Assembly: GCF_037055275.1 (NCBI RefSeq)
Contig: NZ_CP146343.1
Coordinates: forward strand, 4,524,001-4,588,000
Length of the DNA stretch: 64,000 bases
Source: Pseudomonas sp. ML2-2023-3
GTDB taxonomy: Bacteria > Pseudomonadota > Gammaproteobacteria > Pseudomonadales > Pseudomonadaceae
Reading direction: 5' to 3'
Shown here piece after piece: positions 57,400-64,000 of this stretch. The notes below the pieces were generated by a model that was not told the DNA's origin, did no database searches, and worked only from the letters and a program-made list of their open reading frames with translations. The stretch's first letter is position 1. Every line of letters begins with the position of its first letter. Made by a program: the position numbers and the translations under genes.

Positions 57400-58337
57400 G
57401 TCCTTTTCAAGAAGCCGGGCACGAGAGCATCGATGAACAGGCGGCCCATTGGTTTTCGCGCAATCGTAACGAGCGCGACCCATCCAGCCGAGAGCAATTC
57501 AACAGGTGGCATGCCAACCCGGCCCATGCACAGGCCTATGCCGAATTCCAATCCCTGTGGGCTGATCTGGGCGAACTTGAACGGGTAAACCGTCCCGTAA
57601 CGCTTCCCGTGCGCCCCCGGCGATTCAACGCAGCGCTGGCCACCGCGGCCGCCGTCCTGTGCGCCGTCTTTGCGCTGAACCTGGGAGCCCCAGTGGCCCT
57701 GCACCAGCAGCACGTGAGCACCTCGGCCCAAGGCGGGCGCACGGTATCACTGCCTGACGGCAGCACCTTGAATGTCAATGCCAACACCCGGGTACGCCTC
57801 GAATTCAGCGCACAACAACGCGATATATATCTGGATCAGGGCCAGTTCTATATCGACGTAGCGGCCAATAAAGAGCAACCACTGGTGGTGCATGCTGGCG
57901 ATGCGCGCATCCGGGTAGTCGGCACCGGATTCGATGTCCGGCGCAGCTCACGCCAATTGGTGGTCAGTGTCGCCCATGGCCAGGTTGCGTTTACCCCCGA
58001 TGCCACCTCTTCAACCCTGCTTGGCGCTCAGCAACGCGCCACCTACGACTACGCCAGGCACTCACTGCAAGAGCAAAACCTGGGCCCTGATGAAGTGGCG
58101 GACTGGCGCAGCGGGCACCTGTCCTTTCGCAATCGCGAACTGGCCAGCCTGGTGGACGAGCTGGACCTGTACCGCCCCGGCGTCATCCAGCTTGCCGATG
58201 GCCCCCTCGCTCGCTACAAGGTCTCCGGCAACCTGGACACCCGCGATCCACTGGCACTGGTCAAGGCCCTTCCCGCGTTGATCCCGGTAAAAAACGTGCT
58301 GCTGGACAACGGAATCATCCGCATCGAACCTCGCTAA
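57396..58337 (+). CDS. FecR-type transmembrane anti-sigma factor
   Basis: 313 residues. A cytoplasmic N-terminal DUF4880 domain (QAAHWFSRNRNERDPSSREQ, FNRWHANPAHAQAYAE) holds the sigma factor. One membrane helix lies at about residues 75-92 (AALATAAAVLCAVFALNLG). The periplasmic FecR domain (TVSLPDGSTLNVNANTRVRL, LDQGQFYIDVAANKEQPLVV, VVGTGFDVRR) contacts the receptor's signalling domain. It overlaps the sigma gene by 4 bp. Confidence 0.95.
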   Translation: MSPFQEAGHESIDEQAAHWFSRNRNERDPSSREQFNRWHANPAHAQAYAEFQSLWADLGELERVNRPVTLPVRPRRFNAALATAAAVLCAVFALNLGAPVALHQQHVSTSAQGGRTVSLPDGSTLNVNANTRVRLEFSAQQRDIYLDQGQFYIDVAANKEQPLVVHAGDARIRVVGTGFDVRRSSRQLVVSVAHGQVAFTPDATSSTLLGAQQRATYDYARHSLQEQNLGPDEVADWRSGHLSFRNRELASLVDELDLYRPGVIQLADGPLARYKVSGNLDTRDPLALVKALPALIPVKNVLLDNGIIRIEPR

Positions 58338-58341
58338 AAAA

Positions 58342-58380
58342 ACATATGCGAATATTTTGCATTCGCATATGTGGTTTTTT
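58342..58380 (+). terminator. Hairpin and T tract between anti-sigma and receptor genes
   Basis: ACATATGCGAAT (58342-58353) and ATTCGCATATGT (58361-58372) form a perfect 12-bp stem with a 7-nt loop, then GG and six Ts. It has the structure of an intrinsic terminator or attenuator only 5 bp after the fecR stop. Confidence 0.85.
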
Positions 58381-58457
58381 CAGGCTGTCGCGTCTTCCTC
58401 CGGTCTGCGTTGCTAACGCATGTCTTTTTGGCCTTTGTTGCCACACCGGGGGATTTC

Positions 58458-61004
58458 ATGTTTCGCACACCACATCACTTCTCGCACGTTTACGCGCGCC
58501 CGACACTGGCGGCGGCTTGCCTGGCGATCAGCCTGCAAGCCCATGCCCAGTCGTTCCAGTTGCAGCTGCCGGCACAATCGCTGGCCAGCTCACTGAGTGA
58601 GGTGGCACAGCAAGCGAAAATCCAGCTGCTGTTTGACGAAGCCCTGCTACGCAACATAAAAGCCCCCGCGCTCAAAGGCGACTTCACACCACAACAGGCC
58701 ATCCAGCTACTGCTCAAGGGCACCGACTTCAGCTTGATCCAGGTCGACCGCACCTACGTTGTCCGGCCTCGGGAAGACGGCACCACCACCAGCAACAGCC
58801 TTGAACTCGGCGCAGTCAGCGTCGTGGGTAATGGCAACGAGGTCGACTCCAGCAGCGTCGGCAAATCGACCATGACCCAAACCCAGATCAATCAGTATCA
58901 GGCCAACAACATCCCCAGCCTGCTGGCCACACTGCCGGGCATCAACCTCGGCGGATCGCTCAAGCCTGGCGGTCAGACCATCAATATCTGGGGCATGGGC
59001 GAAGCCGAAGACGTTCAAATGACGGTGGATGGCGCGACCAAAAGCGGCTTTGAGCGCTACAAACAGGGCACGATTTTTATCGAGCCCGAGCTGATCAAGC
59101 GCCTTGAAGTAGAAAAAGGCCCCCATGACATACACACCGGCAATGGTGGTTTTGCCGGCGTCGTACACATGGAAACCAAAGATGCCCCGGACTTGCTCGA
59201 AGACGGCAAAGACGTTGGCGCCATGCTCAAGTACGGCTACAGCAGCAATGATCATCAACAGGTTTACAGCGGTGCCGCGTACGGCCGCACCGAAGATGGC
59301 CGCGCCGATGCACTGGTGTACTACACCAAACGCGACGGCGACAACATGAAGCTGGCCGACACGATGCCCGATCCGAAAAACCTGTACCCGGTCAATCCCA
59401 AGCGCCTGCCCAACACCGCCCAGGATCTGGACGCGCAACTGCTCAAGCTCAACCTGAGACTCAATGACGAACACCGCGTCGGCATGTCTTACTCACGGGC
59501 GAACAATGACCTGTGGGTGCCCTTCTCGGCTGTCAGCTATCCGGAGCCACCCAGCAAGGCCAACATTGCCAAATATGGCTATGACATTGCCTCCCGACGA
59601 TACCTGTCCAACCGCTCAACCATCGACACCACCTGGTCGACCCAATACAAATACGAGCCTCTGGACAACCCCCTGGTAGACCTTGAGGTCAAGTACTCCC
59701 ACTCCAACACCGAACAAACCGACAAGCGCAGCGAACAGGCCCACACCCAGCCCACCACCGGCGGGCGCAAGATGGAAACCGGCTACACCGATGACATGCT
59801 GCAGATCGAAAACATCAGCCTGTTTGCCACCGGCCCGCTGGACCATGCCGTGACCACCGGCGTGCAATTTCGCAGACATCAGCGTGATGTGGACATGTGG
59901 ATGCCAGGCGGGAATTACGAAACAGAGAAGTACAATTACGGCCACTACCAACCCAACTTCATGCCACGGGGCAAGGTCAATACCAACAGCGTCTACCTTC
60001 AGGACGCCATCACTTGGGGCGACTTCACCTTGACCCCGTCCATGCGTTACGACCATGTGCGCAATCGCGGTCAGGAAAACGACGCGCCCTTTTACAACCA
60101 TCCGGAACTGGGTCACGACTACAGCGACAAAACCTACACTGGCTGGTCGCCTCGCCTGTCGGCCTTCTGGACAATTACCCCGAAAACAGCCTTGTTCGTT
60201 AACTACAGCAAGACCTGGCGCGCCCCGGTGATCGACGAGCAATACGAAGTCCAGGGCACTGGCAGCCGCACCTCCAGCAGCCGGAGCCTGGATCCCGAGC
60301 GCATCACCGGCTGGCGCGGGGGAAACATCACCACGTTTGATCAGATTTTCGGCGACAGCGACCACGCCCTGGTGCGCACCACCCTGTTCCACAACACCGT
60401 CGACGACGAGATTTTCAAAGCCACAGGTGTGGGCTGTGCCGCACAAACAGTCGATGTCAGCATGAGCACAGCCTGCGGCCCCAATATGCCCAACTACCGC
60501 AATATTGGCAGTGTGACGATCAAAGGGTTTGAGGTTGAGAGCTTTTACGAGTCCACCTACGTGTTCGGCTCACTGTCGTACGCATGGATGACGGGTAAAC
60601 ACGAAGGCGCCTACACCAACCCGTGGGGCCCCAACGTCTGGGCCCGAGACGTGCCTGCACCAAAATGGATTGCCGTACTGGGCACCAAAATACCGAGCCT
60701 GGATGCTCGCGTTGGCTGGAAGGGAGAATGGGTGCGTAAAACAGACCGCAGACCGAGCGACGATTACTACAGCAGCCCGATCAGCGTTCTGGGTGACCGT
60801 TACTGGGATCACTACAACAACGACGGCTACAACGTGCAGGGCCTGTTTGCCAACTGGAAGCCGCAACAGCCGTACCTCAAGGGCACCGAGGTCAACTTCA
60901 CCCTGGACAATATGTTCAATAACAGCTTTCGCCCGATGCTCAGCGGCGATAACGCCTACAGCCAGGGCCGCAATGCCAAGGTCAGCGTAACGCGGTTCTT
61001 CTGA
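58458..61004 (+). CDS. TonB-dependent receptor with signalling (STN) domain, haem/haemoprotein type
   Basis: 848 residues. Signal peptide to about residue 31 (ending AHAQ), then an STN domain (FQLQLPAQSLASSLSEVAQQ, GDFTPQQAIQLLLKGTDFSL, about 32-105) that talks to the FecR-type protein. The plug (about 125-245) includes MTVDGATKSGFERYKQG and LIKRLEVEKGPHDIHTGNGG. The beta-barrel ends in the terminal Phe (VSVTRFF). YSKTWRAPVIDEQYEVQG followed by LDPERI resembles the FRAP and NPxL boxes of haem and haemoglobin receptors, and TKDAPDLL also fits that group. A HasR-like haemophore role is inferred. No hasA is present downstream. ATG at 58458 follows a GGGGGA site. Confidence 0.85.
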   Translation: MFRTPHHFSHVYARPTLAAACLAISLQAHAQSFQLQLPAQSLASSLSEVAQQAKIQLLFDEALLRNIKAPALKGDFTPQQAIQLLLKGTDFSLIQVDRTYVVRPREDGTTTSNSLELGAVSVVGNGNEVDSSSVGKSTMTQTQINQYQANNIPSLLATLPGINLGGSLKPGGQTINIWGMGEAEDVQMTVDGATKSGFERYKQGTIFIEPELIKRLEVEKGPHDIHTGNGGFAGVVHMETKDAPDLLEDGKDVGAMLKYGYSSNDHQQVYSGAAYGRTEDGRADALVYYTKRDGDNMKLADTMPDPKNLYPVNPKRLPNTAQDLDAQLLKLNLRLNDEHRVGMSYSRANNDLWVPFSAVSYPEPPSKANIAKYGYDIASRRYLSNRSTIDTTWSTQYKYEPLDNPLVDLEVKYSHSNTEQTDKRSEQAHTQPTTGGRKMETGYTDDMLQIENISLFATGPLDHAVTTGVQFRRHQRDVDMWMPGGNYETEKYNYGHYQPNFMPRGKVNTNSVYLQDAITWGDFTLTPSMRYDHVRNRGQENDAPFYNHPELGHDYSDKTYTGWSPRLSAFWTITPKTALFVNYSKTWRAPVIDEQYEVQGTGSRTSSSRSLDPERITGWRGGNITTFDQIFGDSDHALVRTTLFHNTVDDEIFKATGVGCAAQTVDVSMSTACGPNMPNYRNIGSVTIKGFEVESFYESTYVFGSLSYAWMTGKHEGAYTNPWGPNVWARDVPAPKWIAVLGTKIPSLDARVGWKGEWVRKTDRRPSDDYYSSPISVLGDRYWDHYNNDGYNVQGLFANWKPQQPYLKGTEVNFTLDNMFNNSFRPMLSGDNAYSQGRNAKVSVTRFF

Positions 61005-61027
61005 GTTGGCTGATCCGGCAAACCCTC

Positions 61028-61115
61028 TGTGGGAGCGGGCTTGCTCGCGATTCGGCCTGCACGGTGTATCTGGCCCACCGCGTCGACGCCATCGCGGGCA
61101 AGCCCGGCTCCCACA
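61028..61115. repeat. REPIN, GGGAGCGGGCTTGCTCGC family
   Basis: Arm 1 is TGTGGGAGCGGGCTTGCTCG (61028 on). Arm 2 is ATCGCGGGCAAGCCCGGCTC then CCACAG. The arms are inverted with a G insertion and one substitution in arm 2. The element sits between the receptor and the convergent RHH gene. Confidence 0.9.
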
Positions 61116-61142
61116 GGTGTGTGCCGCTCACACCCGCAAGCG

Positions 61143-61463
61143 CTATTGCGGGAGAGAGCGGTTACTGTGACGTGCTACCACACTCAACTCCGGCGCCTGC
61201 ACCCGGCGCTGGCTCAAGTAGCGGGTGCAACTCACGCGCAGGAACGAGGCAAAGTTGACCACTTCGCCGCGATAATCCATGACCTCTTCATACAGCTTGG
61301 CCACCAATTGGTTGGTGGTCATGCCGTCTGCTTCGGCGATTTCACTGAGAATGTCCCAGAACTGGTTTTCCAGGCGCAACGTCGTGACCACGCCGCAAAT
61401 ACGCAATGAGCGCGAACGTGACTCGTAAAGAATCGGATCGGCTTTTACATACAGTTCACACAT
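61143..61463 (-). CDS. Ribbon-helix-helix (RHH_4-type) DNA-binding protein
   Basis: 106 residues. RSLRICGVVTTLRLENQFWD begins the RHH beta strand, then DILSEIAEADGMTTNQLVAK and VVNFASFLRVSCTRYLS complete the two helices and conserved N-x-ASxLR motif. The family is Arc-like and presumed to dimerise on DNA. It is a paralogue of the 25056-25433 protein. The ATG at 61463 has a GGAGG site with 7-bp spacing. It is 15 bp after the DJ-1/PfpI gene, probably in one transcript. Confidence 0.85.
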   Translation of the reverse strand: MCELYVKADPILYESRSRSLRICGVVTTLRLENQFWDILSEIAEADGMTTNQLVAKLYEEVMDYRGEVVNFASFLRVSCTRYLSQRRVQAPELSVVARHSNRSLPQ

Positions 61464-61478
61464 GGTCACGCCTCCTTC

Positions 61479-62060
61479 CTACAAAGTGATCTTGGTGCCC
61501 AACAAGCCCAGAAACGCCGCAAGCCATGCAGGATGTGCCGGCCAGGCAGGAGCGGTAGCCAGGTTGCCCTGTACATGGGCCTTGGTCACGTCGATGTCGA
61601 TATACGTACCGCCCGCCAGACGCACTTCCGGTGCACACGCCGGATAAGCACTGCATTCACGTCCTTCAAGCGTGCCCGCCGCCGCCAGCAGTTGCGCACC
61701 ATGGCACACCGCCGCAATCGGCTTGCCCGCCGTGTCGAAATCACGAACCAGTTCAAGAACCTTTTCGTTCAAGCGCAGGTATTCCGGTGCACGACCACCC
61801 GGCACGAGCAGAGCGTCGTAATCGCTGGCTTTAACCTTGTCGAAATCGAAATTCAGGGCAAACAGATGGCCGGGTTTTTCGCTGTAGGTCTGGTCGCCCT
61901 CGAAGTCGTGGATGGCGGTACGCACGGTTTGGCCAGAGGTCTTACCCGGGCACACGGCGTGCACGTGATGACCGACCATCAACAGCGCCTGAAACGGCAC
62001 CATCACTTCGTAGTCTTCGACGTAATCGCCGACCAGCATCAGAATTTTTTTCGCTGCCAT
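61479..62060 (-). CDS. DJ-1/PfpI family protein
   Basis: 193 residues. [20 protein letters not shown] is the N-terminal Rossmann-like strand with the conserved Glu, and [15 protein letters not shown] and [13 protein letters not shown] give the nucleophile elbow with the catalytic Cys-His. The family comprises glyoxalases, proteases and chaperones; this member is closest in pattern to YhbO/PfpI. ATG at 62060 follows CAGGAG; the longer frame is rejected. RHH gene follows at 15 bp. Confidence 0.92.
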   Translation of the reverse strand: MAAKKILMLVGDYVEDYEVMVPFQALLMVGHHVHAVCPGKTSGQTVRTAIHDFEGDQTYSEKPGHLFALNFDFDKVKASDYDALLVPGGRAPEYLRLNEKVLELVRDFDTAGKPIAAVCHGAQLLAAAGTLEGRECSAYPACAPEVRLAGGTYIDIDVTKAHVQGNLATAPAWPAHPAWLAAFLGLLGTKITL

Positions 62061-62176
62061 GGTGCGTGCTCCTGTGGGGTAAGACCTTGGGCCAGTAAGA
62101 GTAGCCAAAGTAACCCCTCAGCGCCCAAGCGGGTAATAGCCAAGTACTACGTACCCGCCAGACGCAACTTACAGGC

Positions 62177-63394
62177 TTATTTCAGCAAGCCATCGGCCTG
62201 CAGCAGCGTTTCAAGACAGTGTTCCTGGATGTTGTAGAACGCCTTGAGCTCCTGGATTTTCACCAACAGCTGAGCCGGATCAAGCGGCTCGGCGCGCTTG
62301 ACCGCGAGGATCATCTTGTTTTTGTTGGTGTGCTCCAGGGAGATGAACTCAAACACCTTGGTTTCATAACCGCAGGCTTCCAGGAACAGTGCGCGCAAGC
62401 TGTCAGTGACCATTTCGGCCTGCTGGCCCAGGTGCAGGCCGTATTGCAGCATCGGCTTGAGCAATGCCGGGCTCTGGATTTGCAGGCGGATCTGCTTATG
62501 GCAGCACGGCGAACACATGATGATCGCAGCCCCGGAGCGAATCCCCATATGGATGGCGTAGTCGGTGGCAATGTCGCAGGCATGCAGCGCGATCATTACG
62601 TCGATCGGGGTCGGCGCAAAACTGCGCACATCACCATGCTGGAACGTCAGGCCCGGATGTTCGAGGCGCTGAGCGGCGTTGTTGCACAGCGTGACCATGT
62701 CTTCGCGCAACTCAACCCCGGTCACCAGGCCTTCGGCTTGCAGGCTGTGGCGCAGGTAATCGTGGATGGCAAACGTCAGATAACCCTTGCCCGAACCAAA
62801 ATCCACCACCTTGACCGGTTGATCCAGCTTGAGGGGCGAGTTACTTAGGGCGTGGGAAAACACCTCGATAAACTTGTTGATCTGCTTCCACTTGCGCGAC
62901 ATCGCCGGGATCAGTTCTTGCTGCTTGTTGGTCACGCCCAGATCAGCCAGAAACGGCCGAGTCAGATCCACAAAGCGGTTCTTTTCACGGTTGTGCTCGG
63001 CCGACGGCACTTCCCGCTCTTGCTGGCTTTTGCCTTTGAACAGCGAGCTTTTGCCTTTTTTGCTGTATTCCAGCTGCACTTCGTCGGTCAGGGTCAACAA
63101 ATGTGCGTTCTTGAACGCTTCCGGCAGCAGCTCGGCAATGTTGGCCACGCCCTCTTGCAGCGGGAAGTTCTTGGTGATGTCACGGGTTTTGTAGCGATAC
63201 ACAAACGACAGGCAGGCCTGATCCTTGACCGTGACCTGCTTGATGATGATCCGCTGCAGCTCGGCTTCAGCACCCACGTACTTGGCCAGGACCAGCTTGA
63301 TAAAGGAGTTCTGGGCCAGGCCGGTTTCCAGCAGGCTCAAAAATTGCGCACGATGATCCGGCACAGACGCGGCGGTGGTAGCAGTCACTGACAT
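62177..63394 (-). CDS. Class I SAM-dependent methyltransferase
   Basis: 405 residues. The Rossmann SAM site is VVDFGSGKGYLTFAIHDYLR, with the acidic loop LVTGVELREDMVTLC. A Cys-rich substrate motif IIMCSPCCHKQIRLQIQ follows, then KMILAVKRAEPL. The N-terminal 180 residues are a separate helical and beta region. This resembles methyltransferase_32 proteins, with rRNA or tRNA possible as substrate; the target is unknown. Single gene with an ATG start at 63394. Confidence 0.88.
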   Translation of the reverse strand: MSVTATTAASVPDHRAQFLSLLETGLAQNSFIKLVLAKYVGAEAELQRIIIKQVTVKDQACLSFVYRYKTRDITKNFPLQEGVANIAELLPEAFKNAHLLTLTDEVQLEYSKKGKSSLFKGKSQQEREVPSAEHNREKNRFVDLTRPFLADLGVTNKQQELIPAMSRKWKQINKFIEVFSHALSNSPLKLDQPVKVVDFGSGKGYLTFAIHDYLRHSLQAEGLVTGVELREDMVTLCNNAAQRLEHPGLTFQHGDVRSFAPTPIDVMIALHACDIATDYAIHMGIRSGAAIIMCSPCCHKQIRLQIQSPALLKPMLQYGLHLGQQAEMVTDSLRALFLEACGYETKVFEFISLEHTNKNKMILAVKRAEPLDPAQLLVKIQELKAFYNIQEHCLETLLQADGLLK

Positions 63395-63500
63395 TGAAAA
63401 AGGTGCCTCGGGGGTGCAGGAGGGGAAATCAAAAAACGAATGGCGGCCATTTTAGGCGTGTTGGCCGCCGGGGGCACGGAGTTATTTCAGACAGCGGCAA

Positions 63501-64000
63501 TTACAACATCACCAACCGATTCGGTAATTGATTACGTGTCTGCGTCTTGGGCACATGCTGTTTGAGCACTTCGGCACAGGCATCGATGCAGGTAATAAAG
63601 CCCTCTGCCGTATGCCCCAGCGCCACGCGCCGCACGAAGTCGTTAACGATGGTACCCCAGTCGCTGTTGTCCAGATGACGCGAGATGCCTTCGTCTACCA
63701 GGATTTCGACATAACGCTCAGCCTCACTGACAAAAATCAGCACGCCGGTGCGCCCCGCCGTGTGATGCAGTTTCTGTTCGAGAAACTGGCGTCGGGCCAG
63801 ATTACTCGCGCGCCAGTGCCGCACACGGGGCGGAATGAGCCGGGTGGTGATGGCCGGGAGGCGAAAGATCAGACTAAGGAAGACAAAGCTGGCCCACTGC
63901 AGCATCAGCAGCGTGTAAGTCGTCAGCCCGCTGTTTAAAAAGTGCACCACAGCGGGCACCACCAGGGCGATGAGGCTGGCCCACAGCAAGGGGATGTAGC
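63501..64000 (-). CDS. TPM domain membrane protein (N-terminus outside window)
   Basis: At least 166 residues; the frame is open to the right edge (codons before 63989 read Tyr-Ile-Pro), so the true start is beyond 64000. Two hydrophobic helices (WASLIALVVPAVVHFL; TLLMLQWASFVFLSLIF) are followed by the TPM/YgcG-like domain with HHTAGRTGVLIFVSEAERYV and ILVDEGISRHLDNSDWGTIV. The family is a membrane-anchored phosphatase-like fold of uncertain function. It is often paired with LemA. Confidence 0.85.
   Translation of the reverse strand, partial: YIPLLWASLIALVVPAVVHFLNSGLTTYTLLMLQWASFVFLSLIFRLPAITTRLIPPRVRHWRASNLARRQFLEQKLHHTAGRTGVLIFVSEAERYVEILVDEGISRHLDNSDWGTIVNDFVRRVALGHTAEGFITCIDACAEVLKQHVPKTQTRNQLPNRLVML

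Overview
The window is chromosomal DNA from a Pseudomonas of the broad P. fluorescens lineage; I cannot name the species. This rests on gene order and protein signatures: ruvCAB-ybgC-tolQRAB-pal-cpoB-queE-queC-tRNA-Lys, argJ-secA, purU-mvaT-sbcB, an OprD porin, MvaT rather than H-NS, and REP/REPIN elements of the typical GGGAGCGGGCTTGCTCGC type.

The left part (1 to about 12.1 kb) is accessory DNA next to a tRNA-Lys gene. It holds the start of a flavodoxin-fold oxidoreductase, a GNAT acetyltransferase, an NlpC/P60 gene broken by a one-base slip in a T tract, and an organosulfur cluster (FMN monooxygenase, sulfonate-binding protein, SfnB/DszC-like flavoprotein). It also holds two unrecognised small genes, half of a quinone-oxidoreductase gene, an SOS-boxed umuDC locus whose umuD has lost its middle, and an O-acyltransferase with a C-terminal SGNH domain. 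No integrase or transposase was found.

The next 12 kb (12.1 to 24.9 kb, all minus strand) is core. It runs aspS, a YebC/PmpR regulator and ruvC-ruvA-ruvB (Holliday junction processing), then ybgC-tolQ-tolR-tolA-tolB-pal-cpoB (envelope constriction), then queE-queC (queuosine precursor synthesis) and tRNA-Lys. From 24.6 to 32 kb come an FmdB zinc ribbon, a ribbon-helix-helix protein, a membrane-anchored cold-shock protein, slyX, a HIT protein, an OprD porin, MscS, YajQ and PanE.

From 32 to 45 kb lie an orphan sensor kinase, a cobalamin adenosyltransferase, a MutT-ThiE fusion, a GST, argJ, secA, a DciA-like protein divergent from secA, a HerA-like ATPase and a PctA-like amino-acid chemoreceptor. 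From 45 to 56 kb come purU, mvaT, sbcB, a PilZ protein, a lipoprotein, pyruvate kinase, a 2Fe-2S flavin reductase, class I fumarase, an iron-dependent alcohol dehydrogenase, a DUF4917 protein and YegP.

At 56.8 to 61 kb sits a complete cell-surface signalling unit: ECF sigma factor, FecR-type anti-sigma factor and TonB-dependent receptor with a signalling domain, with a strong hairpin before the receptor gene. The window ends with a second ribbon-helix-helix paralogue, a DJ-1/PfpI protein, a methyltransferase and a TPM-domain protein cut by the right edge.

I saw no CRISPR array, prophage or clear novel multigene system. The most informative anomalies are the internally deleted umuD, the NlpC frameshift, the accessory segment beside tRNA-Lys, the attenuator-like hairpin in the iron-signalling unit, the paired RHH paralogues and the membrane-tethered cold-shock protein.
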